Of a DNA stretch of 64,000 bases, positions 11,824 to 23,042 are shown one piece after another. Positions within the stretch are counted from its first letter, which is position 1. Each line of letters opens with the position of its first letter. The translations under genes and the position numbers were made by a program. The DNA lies in assembly GCA_027625915.1 (NCBI GenBank), contig JANTQA010000033.1:4464001-4528000 (forward strand), read 5' to 3'. The notes below the pieces were generated by a model. It ran no database searches. It was not told the DNA's origin and saw only the letters and a program-made list of their open reading frames with translations. Source of the DNA: Anaeramoeba flamelloides (Eukaryota > Metamonada > Anaeramoebidae).

Positions 11824-14800
11824 ATGAACCAAAAAACAAATCTCAAGGCGAATAAAATATTACGATCTACACCGATATCTTGTTCGCTCTCTAAACTCGT
11901 AAACAACCCGTATATGTCTGACGTTCAATTCAAAGTTGGCAAGGAAGGAGTGATCGTTTATGGGCACAAATTTATTCTGTCGTTTCTCTCGCAAATGTTT
12001 TATACGATGTTTTATACTGTTGAATGGAAAGAAACCACAAAACAAGAAAAAACAAACAACCATGTTGTTGAGATACCTGATGTTAACCCACTGGTATTTA
12101 TAATGTTTCTTCAATTTGCGTATACTCATACTGTCTCTTTAAATTTAGAGGAAATAAAAAAATTATTAAAGGATCCCAAGCCAAAAAGATTTTTTTTTTC
12201 TGATCAAAATAATGTAGTCAGTGTCTCCAACGAACAACAAAAGCACAAACAAGAACAGGAACAAGAGCAAGATCAAAGGGATCAAAAAGTTAACACATCA
12301 AGAATAAGAGAGGAAATAAATCCAAATGTTGTTGAAAGTGCTTCTGGAAGCGATTCTATTGGAACGACCTCAGAAGGAAGTGAAGAAGACTATGCCGGCA
12401 ATAGAACAGAAGACAGTGAAGATGACGATCTCAGCACTGGAATTATTGATGATGACTCTGACCGTAATGGTGTGTATAGCGACTATGAGACTGACGATTC
12501 TGATGAATCTGATGGTTCTGATGAGACTGAGAACTCTGACGATTCTGACGATTCTGAGAATAGCGCTGATGAAAGCGGCTATAGCAACGGATATTCAAGT
12601 GGCGACAGGAGTGATTATAATTTCAACAACAACGAAACGCTTTATTTGAACCCGAGAGAAGAAACTTTTACTAATCAGGAGACTGTTGTACAACAAAGCA
12701 TTTTCCAATACGTCTCAAATAGCCATACCAACAAAAAAAACAGGAAAACAACAGCCCAACAATTCAATGAAGAGCAAGAAGAATTGTTGTATGACTTATG
12801 GTTTGTTGCAGATAAATTTAAAGTTCCAGACTTGTCAACTTTGATTACTAATTATCTTTGTGGGGTAATTGATTGCTCCAAGTGCTTATACTTTTTAAAC
12901 AAATCAATTGAATATCAAATAGAGCGTGTAATTACTGCGTCTTGTGACTTTTTAAAAAAAAATACCAACAAAATTATTACCAATAGGCATAGCCTTGTTG
13001 GGTTAAGTAAACAGACAATCAAGCAGATACTGTCACTCAATGATTTAAAGATTAGTGAATATAGAATATTTGAAGCCTTAATTTCTTGGGGAGAAAATGT
13101 ACAACAAATGAAAAATAATCAACTAAGAATTACAAATATTTATAGCAATCAAAAGAATTTTGATCGAAATGGTAAAAGAAATGGCGAATTGCATGAAATT
13201 ATCAATTTAAAAAACAAGCCATCTACAATTACAGGAAAAAAAGTTAAAACTAAAGAAAAGAAATATGAGACATTTCTGAAGATTGGAAAAAAAAAACAAA
13301 AAGAACAAAAAGAACAAGAGCAAGAAAGTGCTAAATATAATGAGAAAGATGAAAAAGAAGGCGGGTTTTTTTTTGAGAATGAAAACAAGAAAAATCATGA
13401 GGAGGAGAATGATAAGAAAAATGGCAATGGTGATAACAATTACAAGGATACAGAAAACGAGAAAGGGGAAGGGGAAGGAGAAGAAGAAGGGAAAGGCTTA
13501 GAGAAAGAGAAAAAGAACGAGAAAGATAAAGATAAAGATAAAAAGAAAGAAAAAGGAAAAGAAACGGAAAAAGAAAAAGAAAAAGAAAAAGAGAAAGAGA
13601 AAGGTGAGGGGGGAGGTATAAAGAAAGAGAAAGGGGAAGGAAAAGTGAGAGAGAAAGAGAAAGAAAAGGAAAAAGAAAAAGAAAAAGAAAAAGAAAAGGA
13701 AAAAGAAAAAGAAAAAGAAAAAGAAAAAGAAAAGAAAAAAGAAAAAGAAAAGGAAAAAGAAAAAGAAAAGGAAAAGGAAAGGGAAAATGAAAAAGAAAAA
13801 GAAAAGGGGAAAGACAAACTGGAAGTGGAAGTGGAAGAGAATGGGGGGTGGGAAGAGAAAGAGAAATCCAAGGGCAATAACAATGAAAAAAAAGATAATT
13901 ATGATATCAATATCGATAACAATGTCAATAAGGATAGAAATTTTAATAATGTTAGCAATCCTTTGAATCGAATGGAAAATATAAATTTATCAAAACAAAT
14001 TAGTTTAAAAGAAATTTTAAAGGATTTACTACCCCTAATTCATTTAGATCTTTTCACTTTTGAAAATCTACATAAAGTTCAAGAAACAAATTTGTTTGCA
14101 ACAGAAAAAATTTTAGAATGTGCACTGAAAAGAGGAGTAAATTCTTCAAAAACCCAATCTATCAATTCTTTGATGTTTAGAAAGCGTACGAAAAGAGCCA
14201 TCCCTGAAGACATTGTTGGCAAAATTAAAGTTGCCCTGTTAGGATTTGATAAATCATCGTTATCGTATCTTATCAAATATCTCTGCCGTGCACCCTTTAA
14301 GAAATTTGCTGTTATTGATATTGGCGATTATTGCCCATCTCCAAGAGTTCTCAGCAGCTTTGATGTAATTATCATCAAAATTGGAAGAAATGGCAGATTG
14401 AAGGATCAATTCAAATTTGGAACAATTTTAATGCAATATTTGCTTGATGGGAAATCCATAATATTCTTTGGGGTCTATGGTATGGTTTCATGCTTTAACT
14501 ATCGGCTCGATGGCTTGATAATTTCATCAAATTGTCTACCAATCAGCCAAGGAAGACTCGGAAAGCAAGCTTCCGAAAAACCAGTCAATTTTCTTAAGCC
14601 TGACCACCCCATATTAGAAGATGTGAAACCCTTTTCAGTGGAAAGTGATTTGTTTGTCATTGCCGAAAAAACAAAACACGCAAACGTCATCGCTACTCGT
14701 TTTTCTGGTACACCTCTTGTTTCAACAAAGCATGTTGGTACAAAGGGTGGACTAAGTATCGTTCTTAATTTTGGCGTATCAACAACCAAAAACCAAAGAT

Positions 14801-14874
14801 CAAAATTAGATTATCATATAGAAGAAAAAAAAATTATCTGGAATTCAATTATTTATGCTTATTTAAAGTATTAA
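11824..14874 (+). CDS. BTB-BACK protein with GATase1/ThuA-like C-terminal domain
   Basis: This is a probable adaptor. BTB domains dimerise and often bind cullin-3, and BACK domains usually follow in substrate adaptors; ubiquitin-ligase function here is inferred. The frame is open from a TTG upstream, but the first ATG is at 11824, giving 1016 residues in one exon. The BTB core starts near residue 30 (YMSDVQFKV, YGHKFILS) and breaks after SLNLEEIKKLL. About 200 acidic Asp/Ser/Glu-rich residues follow before the fold resumes at LLYDLWFVADKFKVPDL (321-337). BACK runs from about 352 to 427. It is split by about 290 residues, including a K/E repeat (about 580-665), and resumes at ILKDLLPLIHLDLF (731-744). 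Residues 798-1016 look like an alpha/beta GATase1/ThuA-type domain: KVALLGF, FDVIIIKIG, LLDGKSIIFFGVYG, DHPILEDV, FSGTPLVSTK, LSIVLNFG. The BTB/BACK call is firm; the tail assignment is tentative. Confidence 0.85.
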   Translation: MNQKTNLKANKILRSTPISCSLSKLVNNPYMSDVQFKVGKEGVIVYGHKFILSFLSQMFYTMFYTVEWKETTKQEKTNNHVVEIPDVNPLVFIMFLQFAYTHTVSLNLEEIKKLLKDPKPKRFFFSDQNNVVSVSNEQQKHKQEQEQEQDQRDQKVNTSRIREEINPNVVESASGSDSIGTTSEGSEEDYAGNRTEDSEDDDLSTGIIDDDSDRNGVYSDYETDDSDESDGSDETENSDDSDDSENSADESGYSNGYSSGDRSDYNFNNNETLYLNPREETFTNQETVVQQSIFQYVSNSHTNKKNRKTTAQQFNEEQEELLYDLWFVADKFKVPDLSTLITNYLCGVIDCSKCLYFLNKSIEYQIERVITASCDFLKKNTNKIITNRHSLVGLSKQTIKQILSLNDLKISEYRIFEALISWGENVQQMKNNQLRITNIYSNQKNFDRNGKRNGELHEIINLKNKPSTITGKKVKTKEKKYETFLKIGKKKQKEQKEQEQESAKYNEKDEKEGGFFFENENKKNHEEENDKKNGNGDNNYKDTENEKGEGEGEEEGKGLEKEKKNEKDKDKDKKKEKGKETEKEKEKEKEKEKGEGGGIKKEKGEGKVREKEKEKEKEKEKEKEKEKEKEKEKEKEKKKEKEKEKEKEKEKERENEKEKEKGKDKLEVEVEENGGWEEKEKSKGNNNEKKDNYDINIDNNVNKDRNFNNVSNPLNRMENINLSKQISLKEILKDLLPLIHLDLFTFENLHKVQETNLFATEKILECALKRGVNSSKTQSINSLMFRKRTKRAIPEDIVGKIKVALLGFDKSSLSYLIKYLCRAPFKKFAVIDIGDYCPSPRVLSSFDVIIIKIGRNGRLKDQFKFGTILMQYLLDGKSIIFFGVYGMVSCFNYRLDGLIISSNCLPISQGRLGKQASEKPVNFLKPDHPILEDVKPFSVESDLFVIAEKTKHANVIATRFSGTPLVSTKHVGTKGGLSIVLNFGVSTTKNQRSKLDYHIEEKKIIWNSIIYAYLKY
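13530..13815 (+). repeat. GAAAAA-type hexamer repeat encoding Lys-Glu runs
   Basis: Near-tandem GAAAAA/GAGAAA/GAAAAG hexamers code for alternating Lys-Glu inside the BTB-BACK gene. The minus strand reads as a long Ser/Phe frame, which is an artefact of the same repeat. Length variation between alleles is likely. Confidence 0.85.
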
Positions 14875-15354
14875 CCAGATTTTTTTTTTGTTGTTTTTTT
14901 TTATTTTGTAGTGAATCAAGTTTTGAATTTAAATATCCATAAAACTTAAATAAAAATGTAAATTATAATAGCTTGGTATTTATTCATTCATTAATTTAAT
15001 CATCATTTTTACTATAAAATGAAAATCAAAAATTAAAGCAAAAAGATAAAATTAGTTAGATTAAAAGAAATAAAAAAAAAAAAAAAAAAACATTTAACCA
15101 TTAGTCAATTTATTGTATTTTGTTAATCTCCTTGATTAAATTAAATTAAGATTGAATACAAATAATTATTGTATTTTTTTTTTTTTATTTTATTATTAGT
15201 ATTATTGAAGAAGTGTATATTACAATCAAGATGCTCTTTTACTTAAATTTTTTCTAAAAGGAAATTTACATGCAAAATCATAGATATTCTTTTCATTGTA
15301 GGGAAAGAACACATACACAAAATATTTTTATGGTTGAAAAAGCAAAAAAAAAAA
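14875..15354. other. 3' flank of BTB gene, no gene seen
   Basis: A T-rich stretch follows the stop codon, then AT-rich DNA with long homopolymers (A-run near 15070-15090, T-run near 15176-15186). I see no gene or repeat family. Confidence 0.55.
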
Positions 15355-15625
15355 AAAATTGACAAGAAATAAAGAAATGAAAAAAGAAAAAAAAGAAAGA
15401 TTTTATAAGAAACAATTAGTAAAAAAAAAAAACAATAAAAAGAAAAAAGGCAAAAAAATTGAAATTTTTAAAGGAAAATAAAAAATCTGACAAAATTAGA
15501 AAAAAATGATCTTGATTGAAAAATTGAAAATTTATTTTATAATTGAATCTGAGGATAAAACATGACAAAAGCATTTCGAATAGAATTACAAAGTGAGTCA
15601 ACATTTTTGAAAAATAATTTATTAA
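15355..15625 (+). repeat. Family C partial copy
   Basis: This keeps the 3' part of family C: an A-rich tract, then AGAAAAAAATGATCTTGATTG, then AATAATTTATTAAT after AACATTTTTG. It is related to 3480-3600 and to 17860-17990. The 5' blocks are missing or too diverged. Confidence 0.45.
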
Positions 15626-15684
15626 TAATACTAAGCAATATATTTTTTTTTTTCAAATTATTTTTAGAGGAAATGATACTAATC

Positions 15685-16115
15685 GTTTAGGAAAAAAAGT
15701 GAAACAGGAAAAAAAAAAGTTCAAGAAGGTTTTATATAGTGAAGGCTTCTGAAAATGAAAACTGAAAGTAAGATAGATTAATGAAAGAAAAAATAAATAA
15801 TACAATAACAACAAAATGAAGGATTCAACACAATAACACTTTTTTTATAATACTATCTTTTGGGTATGAGGATTTTTTCTTTGATAGATCAATTATTAAA
15901 AATTTGTTCGAAAAATTGACTATTTTTGCGATCTCTGAAAACCACTCCTAATGATTTCATAATCAAGGTAGATATTTAAATTGCTTTTGTTGATTTGATT
16001 GAAAATAAAATAATGGATTATTCTTTGATGTTGATTTGTTTCTTTTAATTGATATTACTTTTCATTTTCAGAAGTGTTCGCTATTAAAAATCCAATTGAA
16101 CTTTTTTTTTTCTAA
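15685..16115 (+). mobile_element. Family B element, diverged
   Basis: This shares ordered blocks with 25993-26391 and 36366-36979: AAAGTGAAACAGG, CACAATAACACTTTTTTTAT, TACTATCTTTT, GATCAATTATTAAAAATTTG, TGAAAATAAAATAATGG and TTACTTTTCATTTTCAG. The ends are degraded, so the element is older than the 36366 copy. Confidence 0.6.
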
Positions 16116-17394
16116 TTTCAATTTTTTTCCTAAATGATAATATGCTTTGAAAATTTGTTGGGTAAAAAATTTTGGTAATGCACTTTGTTTTTTGTCCATG
16201 CTTTTATTCAGTCTCTTTCCCCGATCTAATGATTGCCTCAAAAAAAATAATTGTTTATAAAATATTTTTTTTATGTTTTATGAGATTTATTACACAAGCG
16301 GAAAAATGAGGTCTATTTTTTCAAGTTCTTAATTTTTTTGATAAAAATCGATTTTTAAAAGAAATTTCTTCTATTATATATTTTTTAAATAGTGATAAAA
16401 AAAATTCAATTAAGGATCAAGTAATTATAGTAAAAAAACATTTTTTGAAAATGAAAAAAAATATATATAAGTTATTTCCAAAAACTGGAGGCATTTTTTT
16501 TACATTTCATAAAAAATCATTTTCGTTAGTGAAAGTGTTCATTAATTTACATTACCAAATTAAGTTAAATATTAATACCGATTGGATAAATGGCTAAGGT
16601 ATTTATTTAAAAGTATGTAGGATGGAAATATTTACAAAAAATGAAAAAAAAAATAGCACTTTTTTTGGCGAAAACAATGCACTAATTTCTATAAAATACC
16701 GGAAATATATAAATATCACAGATGATTTTTTAAACAATAAAATACATTTATATGTTTTCAATTATATTTTAAAAATTGTTGAGATTATACAAGTTATGAA
16801 AACGGTTTTTTCAATCAAAAATATAATAATAAACACCTATTTTCACCCCTAAAAAATATCAGATAAAATTGTGATCAGAAAATTTAATATCTTTTATTTA
16901 TGTAATACAATACTAACAAATAAATTGAATTATTAGAAAAGAATCAATTAATGATAGTTTTTTATGATTTAGGATGTTTAAATGCTTTTTTGAAGATTGA
17001 ATTTAAACGATATATTTTAAAATGAATTTGACCCACTTTATTGGAAATAGCTTCTATATTTTTGAAGAGGAAATCATAATAAGTAAAAACTAATCAACAT
17101 ATAATGTACTATCAATTCTAAAAAAATCAATAATGAAAAAGGAATACATTTTTGGAAAAAAAAATAAAAGTTATATTCAATTTTCGATTCTAATCTTTTT
17201 TATTTATAATTTGGAAGTGAATGGTGTAGGTCTTCGGAGTTTCACTCTTTGGCACTTTTTTGAGATATTGAGAATTTTTTTTTATTTTTTTCATTTGACA
17301 AATTACTTTTTTTTTTTCTAAAAAATTTGTTAAAAATACTTCCTCAGTCATTAAAGCGGGTAACACAATAACAACAAATTAAATTCCATTTTCA
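16116..17394. other. Intergenic, no gene seen
   Basis: AT-rich DNA. Open frames at 16622-16852 and 17133-17321 are short, Ile/Asn/Lys- or Phe-rich and lack any family feature, so I do not call them genes. The word GTTTCACTCTTTGGC near 17241 resembles family F. Confidence 0.5.
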
Positions 17395-17975
17395 AAATTT
17401 GTGTCTCACCTGAAAAAATAAATTGAAAAAATAATATATATCGTTTATTATTCTAGAACAACAAATTATTAAATATGGCTAATAATTCGCTTTTAAAGTA
17501 TTCTAAATATATAAAACTCATGATATTTTAAAAATTAATAAAAAATAAAAACTAAAAACAATTAATTCACGATATTTGAAAAGAGCATAATCGATTTTTT
17601 ATTGCTGAATCTCTCAGTATAAAATGAATTACAGGAAGATGTTTTTTTCATAATTATCTGAATTTTAAAAGACAAGACCCTGTCTCATTTTTTTTTTAAT
17701 TTTTATTTATCTTTTCGAAGATATTTTTTTGTTTTTTCTAAGATATTTTTTGTTAAATTTCTTAAAAAAAGAAATCAAAAAGAAAAAGAAAAAAAAGGAA
17801 AAAATAAACAAAACAAAAATTGAATTTGAAAAAGAAAAAAAACATTTGAAGAAAATAGAAAAAATGAATTTTATCCAAAAATTTAAAAATCTTTTTTTTG
17901 ATAAGAATAAGGGATAATGACACACAAAAAATCACCATAAACAGTATAATGTGAGTCAGCAATTTTTGAAAAATA
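17395..17975 (+). repeat. Family C dispersed repeat, copy 2 (uninterrupted)
   Basis: This matches 2837-3600 and 42020-42620. It includes ATTCTAAATATATAAAA at about 17500-17516, which is the empty version of the site occupied by a MITE in copy 1. It also has GATTTTTTATTGCTGAAT, TCTTTTCGAAGATATTTTTT and AAAAAATGAATTTTATCC. Confidence 0.65.
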
Positions 17976-17984
17976 ATTTATATT

Positions 17985-18225
17985 CTGAGTGTAACTCTTT
18001 GTAGCTTTTTGCATACCCATGTGTCTTTTTTTTTTTCATTTTTTTCAAATTTTTCAAACAGGTTATTTTTTTTTCGAAAGAAATGTTAGTAAATCCTTAC
18101 TTTATCAAATATAGAGGGTTAAAGATCTAAAAACGAATTAGATTGAATCAATTTATATTAATTTTGCACCAAAGAAAACAATTCGTCACAAATTGAAGAT
18201 ATTTTAGCATTTATAAATCTAAAAA
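17985..18225 (+). repeat. Family F repeat, copy 1
   Basis: Blocks GTGTAACTCT, AATTAGATTGAATCAAT and TTTTGCACCAAAGAAAA recur in order at 20440-20670, and in reverse at about 45730-46010. It is diverged and non-coding, and lies directly beside the family E element that starts at 18263. Confidence 0.45.
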
Positions 18226-18262
18226 AGATTATTTTTTTATTATATATATATATATTTATATA

Positions 18263-18772
18263 AACTAAATTTAATAATAAATAGCCCAACTTACATTTGA
18301 ATAATGAATTGCTTTTGTATCGTTTTGAAGTTTTCCTCTCACAATGAAAATTTTGCAAATAAATCATTTTTTCTCTTTTTTATTTTTTCAAAAGTGATTT
18401 GTTAAAATGGAAAATGAAAATGAAAATTTTGAAAGAAGTAACAGATGAATTAATGAAAAAATAGGTTTCTAATATGAAAAGAGATTAGATTTAGTTATTC
18501 AAATGGAAGGAGAATCGATAAATGGGTTTTACTAATTTTTTAAATGATCTATTTTTCATGTAATGCTTCTTTCAAAATAAATGGCCCAATTTTTTTTAAC
18601 AGTTTTTTTTATTTTTCTTTCATTTATTTTTAGACAAAAAATAAATATCTCTTGAGTATATTATTGAATATTAAAATCAAAATTTTTATATTATAATAGA
18701 TAACTTCAATTATTAAAAATATTTTTATTTAAAATTTGATTTTTAATGGGCCAATTATTTTGAAAGATAGTT
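18263..18772 (-). mobile_element. Family E TIR element, copy 1
   Basis: This 510-bp element is flanked by TA. Its ends are inverted: AACTAAATTTAATAATAAAT and, from the other side, AACTATCTTTCAAAATAATT. It is the reverse complement, nearly identical over long blocks, of 30301-30812. A shorter TIR unit is embedded at the right (about 18565-18772), marked by AAATGGCCCAATT and AATGGGCCAATTATTTTG. The same unit occurs alone at 8575-8782 and 10900-11095. It carries no gene, so it would need a transposase supplied in trans. Confidence 0.8.
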
Positions 18773-19029
18773 TATATATATTTGTGAAATTGAGTTATTG
18801 TGAAAGTAGTTTAAATTTGGATTTTTCCAATGATACCAAATGATTTTTTTTTTCTAATTAACTTTTTACCCAACGGTATTAGGATATCTATATTTATTGT
18901 TTATTATCAGAAGGGAGTAAAAAAAGAAAATTTATAATAATAAAAAAGAAAATAGAAAAATAATATAAATATTAATATCAATAAAAAATAATAAGATCAT
19001 TTGTATGATCAAATTAAAAAAAAACATAT

Positions 19030-19660
19030 TTAGCTTTTCCAGAATCTGATGGAATTGAGAAAAATCTGAGATTTCACTCTTTTCTTTTAAATTCTGGAAA
19101 ACACCATTAAGTTTTTTTGAGTTTTCTATTTATTTTGAAAAGTCTATTGATTTTCGTTAGCTATTTTTTACTTTTTCATAATAAACCGAAAATTTATTAA
19201 AATTTTCTGTTTATTTTAAAAAGTAAAAAAAACCCAGAAAACTTCACAAATAATCCAGAAACCCGAGAAAATATCGATACTTGATAGCATTCTACAACAC
19301 TTAACAACAGATTTCGTTAGTTTTTCTAGGGTTCATTAAGAATTAATAAAAATAAAATATTTTATTAAATTCTTTGAATTCTGGAAAATTTAATTCTGGT
19401 TTTCTTACCATTTCCTTTTTATGGACAAAGTCCATGATAGTTAGATAATCTTATGAATTCTGAAAAACCAGTGTAATTTTTTTTTTTTTTTGATTTGAGA
19501 AACAAACCTAAAATTGAAGTAATTTTCTGATTTTAAATCTTAAATTAAAAAAAAAAAACCACTGTTTGCTTTTCCCGAATTCAAAAGAATAACTTTAAAT
19601 CTTTGATTTTTCACTATTCGTTTGAATTCTGGAAAAGCTAGGTACTCTATAGCACTGGGC
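19030..19660. repeat. Family D cluster of nested palindromes
   Basis: It opens with AGCTTTTCCAGAATCTGATGG and a complementary arm ending near 19101. The AAACCGAAAATTTATTAAAATTTTC palindrome with flanking T/A-runs follows (about 19150-19240). A second clear TTTTCCCGAATTCAAAAG hairpin lies at 19570-19632. The motifs match those of 1180-2275 and 62090-62405. It is non-coding. Confidence 0.6.
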
Positions 19661-20439
19661 AGCACTTGGCAGTATATTAACTACACTTGATGATATATTG
19701 TCAGATTTCACAGAAGATGCAAAAAGCATATAAAAGATCATTAATAATATCTAAAAATTCAACAATATGTGATTAATCAAATCTTAGAAATTTATCTTTT
19801 TATATTTAGATTTTTATAAATAAATCTTGGAAATTATTTTTTTCCAAATACTTTTGAATTTTTAGAATTGGACAATTAATTCGATACTTTTTTTTTGTTA
19901 CTGTTAATATGGAAATAAATGGATCAAAATTTTCATTCAGCTTTCCTAAAAAAACATCCTAAGAATGATAAAAATCAATCAAGTTCCCAATTCTAAAAGA
20001 AGGAAATTCATAATTTAAACTGATTTTACGAATTAAAAATTTGATATATTCAATGATTTAAAAAATCTTTTTCTGGAAAGTTAAATGAAAATATTATTTC
20101 ATTTATTATAAAATTAATAGTATTCGAATTTTGATTAAATGAAAAAACAAGATTATTTTTTCTTAAATTTGAACAGTTAAAAATAATTCTTTGTAAATTT
20201 TTTTGTTTAAGGGTGAGTAATTATGGTTAAAAATATTTTTCTGAAATTTACAAAAAAATTGTAAATATCTATGAGTACCAAACAAAAAACCAACCAACTT
20301 AATAATGTGGTATAGAATTGATCTTAAAAAATCAACAACCAAAGACGAGGTATTTTTCGAAAAAATGTTGAGATAGAGAGACACTCAATTTCCAATTTGA
20401 ATGGTTAGTATGAAATATAATTTTGAAAACCAGATGTGT

Positions 20440-20670
20440 GTTAGTTTAGTGGTGTAACTCTGTATCGATTTTTGAGATCTCAAAGTTTTTTTTTTCAGTT
20501 TTTGATTTTTCGACTGTGTTATTTTTAATCAAAAAAATGTTACAAAATCATTAATTTTGTCAAATTTACTAGGATTTAAGAAATAAACACAAATTAGATT
20601 AAATTAATGTAAATTGATTTTGCACAGAAAGAAAAATATTTGTGGCAAATTGTAGAAATTTAACCCTTTT
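20440..20670 (+). repeat. Family F repeat, copy 2
   Basis: This shares GTGTAACTCTGTATCG, TTTTTGAGATCTCAAAG, AAATTAGATTAAATTAAT and TTTTGCACAGAAAGAAAAAT with the copy at 17985-18225. It is diverged and contains no open frame of note. Confidence 0.42.
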
Positions 20671-21028
20671 GTATTTTAAAATTAGAAAAAATTGGATTTG
20701 TTTTTTAAAAGGAGTTATTTTGACAAAGTAAATCATGAGAACAAATATTTTCTGTTTAATTTATATTAAAGGAATAGGTATAGTATTGTTGAAGATTTGA
20801 AAATGGTTTTTGAGCATTTTGTGTGGAGTTAGTAAATGGTATAAATTAATAATAATATGGATGAAAAATTTGAATTTGAAATGTTAAAAAATGAAAAAAA
20901 AGTTTTGTAAAAATATGAAGAAAGAACAGTTTTTAAAAAAAAAGTTTGAGAGATTGAAAGTTGGAAAGTACTCAAAAAAGAAAGAACAAGTGTAGGTGTA
21001 TCTGAAAAGAATAAAAAAAATAAAAATA

Positions 21029-21101
21029 TGGTTCTTCCGTGGCTCGAACACGGGACATTTAGATCTTCAGTCTAACGCTCTTCCAGCTGAGCTAAAGAAC
21101 C
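21029..21101 (-). tRNA. tRNA-Phe (GAA)
   Basis: A complete 73-nt tRNA is read on the minus strand. The acceptor arms GGTTCTT and AAGAACC pair over 7 bp, with A as discriminator. The D arm is GCTCAGCTGGAAGAGC. The anticodon stem TTAGA/TCTAA closes the loop CTGAAGA, so the anticodon is GAA (Phe, codons TTC and TTT). The variable loop is ATGTC and the T arm is CCGTG-TTCGAGC-CACGG. There is no intron. The internal A box (TAGCTCAGCTGG) and B box (GTTCGAGCC) are intact. Just downstream on the minus strand lie T-runs that would stop RNA polymerase III. The CCA tail is not encoded. Confidence 0.97.
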
Positions 21102-21183
21102 ATACATTCAACATCAATTTTTATTGTTTCATTGTTTTATTTTTATAATTTAAAGAAAATATACAATTTAGAAATATATTTAA

Positions 21184-21726
21184 GGTTTACAATCCTTAAA
21201 CGGGGAAAAAGATAATCTTGTGTATCGGATGTTGTCGGTTGTTAATTTGGTTCTTAACTAATTGTTCTTGTACTCGGTATGTATCTTAATTGTGTTCAAA
21301 ATGACAATTATTGACAATTTATTTTTTTCTTAAAAAATACGAATCGAAGAGTATAAGAATAATTAGTTGGTTGGGGTTTAAAAAAAATATAATTAATGGG
21401 GGTTATCAAATTAATTTTATTATTAACTTTAGTTTTCTTCTGATCTTTTAAAAATTTTTTTTTATTAAGTTAATCCTCAAAAAAATAAATTAAAATTTTA
21501 TTAACAAAACCAATAGTCTAAATTTATTCCATGAATACCTACCAATCTATTAATCTTACACTCTTCAATTCGGATTTTCTAAAAAAAAAAAAAATAGTCA
21601 AAAATTGCCTTTTTGAACAACTCTTAAAATCCATACCAAGGACAAATCGATCAGATAAGAACTAAATTAACAAGTTACTACCCCCACACAAGATATTCTT
21701 TTTTCAAATTTAAGGGATTGTAAACC
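21184..21726. mobile_element. 543-bp palindromic element with TTAA flanks, next to tRNA
   Basis: The two halves are diverged reverse complements of each other from end to end. The outer words are GGTTTACAATCC and GGATTGTAAACC. TTAA lies directly outside both (21180-21183 and 21727-21730). Inner matching words include TCTTGTGT, GTTAATTT.GTTCTTA, GGTATG and GAAGAGT.TAAGA. TTAA target duplications are typical of piggyBac-type transposition, but the TIR does not let me assign a superfamily. It lies about 80 bp upstream of the tRNA-Phe 5' end. It has no coding frame. Confidence 0.72.
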
Positions 21727-21999
21727 TTAACTTGTATGAGTGGTCTAAAATCAATTTTTAAATTGAAAATTTATGATTACCTTAATCTTAACATCATATA
21801 CCACCACATACTCTCTATCACACTTCTTCGATCAATAAAATATTAAAACCAAACCCACAAAACACAAAAAACTCCGACTTCACACCACCTATTACAAAAA
21901 TAATAACATTTTATTATTGACATTTACCAATCCATATAAAATTGATCTATAAAGATATCACCAAATCTAAATCAATTTCGAAAATGATCTCATTAAGCT

Positions 22000-23040
22000 T
22001 CAACAGAAATGAAATATTCTGAATTAAATCCATTAAAAATTTCCTGTATTTCTGATTTTCTGTAATTTATCAATTTTGTCATTATATTATTAGAAATTTT
22101 TGTAAGATAATCGAATTTTGTGAAAGCATTCCAAGTAAAAATATTGTTCAAGTCGGAAATTTCAAATATTAAACTTTATGTCTTATTATATAGAGGAACA
22201 AGGTATTTAAATTTGAAAAATAGCTCTTTGCCAAGTTTGCACTTGGATATACCAAAAAATATCAATAATTAATCTCAATTTGAACTATTTTGAATCACTG
22301 TACCAAATCAAAGGAGTCTAACAAAAATCAAAAAAATAATATTCCAATTAAACAAGTTAATATATAGAGTTACTGCAAGTATTTTTTTTTCATTTTTATA
22401 ACTTTTCAAGATTTACTCAATATTTTTTTTAATAAAAAACTAAATTTTAATTGTTTTAATTTCTCTTATTATACAAGACATTTTATTTTCAAAATACTAC
22501 TTCTTACAAAATAAATGGAACAAAATTTTCATTTATCTTTCCAAAAAAAGATTTTATAAATCAAATACTATTGCAAAATATTAGTTCTACAAACAAGCTT
22601 ATATTAATAATTTCTTTTAAGATTTAGAAACTTTGATAATTGTTGATTTATTTCAATATTGGGCTTGTTATTATTTTGGAAAGTTGAATCAAATTTTTGA
22701 TCTTTTTATTTTACAATTCACAGTATTTCCTATTTTTAAAAATAATTTTATGCAATAATCTATTGTTATTTATTTTATTTTTAAAAAACAACAGAAAAGT
22801 TTAAGAACGAATCTACTTTATCAGATAAATTTCTGAAAGATTTTTTTCAACTTTGAAATTTGAATATTGGTGACTCAAACTTGAAATTTATCAAAGAAAA
22901 AATTGTTTTACTCATTTATAGAATTTTTTACTAATATAAAAAATATCATTTTTCTTTATTTATTTAACTTAATATACTATTTCAATGTTCGGATTTTTCG
23001 TGATATTAGAACCTTGGAAAACAATACAACCTAACATTCA
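22000..23040. other. Intergenic, no gene seen
   Basis: AT-rich DNA without a recognised gene or repeat family. Words such as AATTAATCTCAATTTGAAC are unremarkable. No open frame of useful length occurs. Confidence 0.5.
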
Positions 23041-23042
23041 AA

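Noticed and set aside
13440-13883. 147-residue Ser/Phe open frame on the minus strand
   Set aside because: It is the complement of the GAAAAA repeat inside the BTB-BACK gene and has no independent support.
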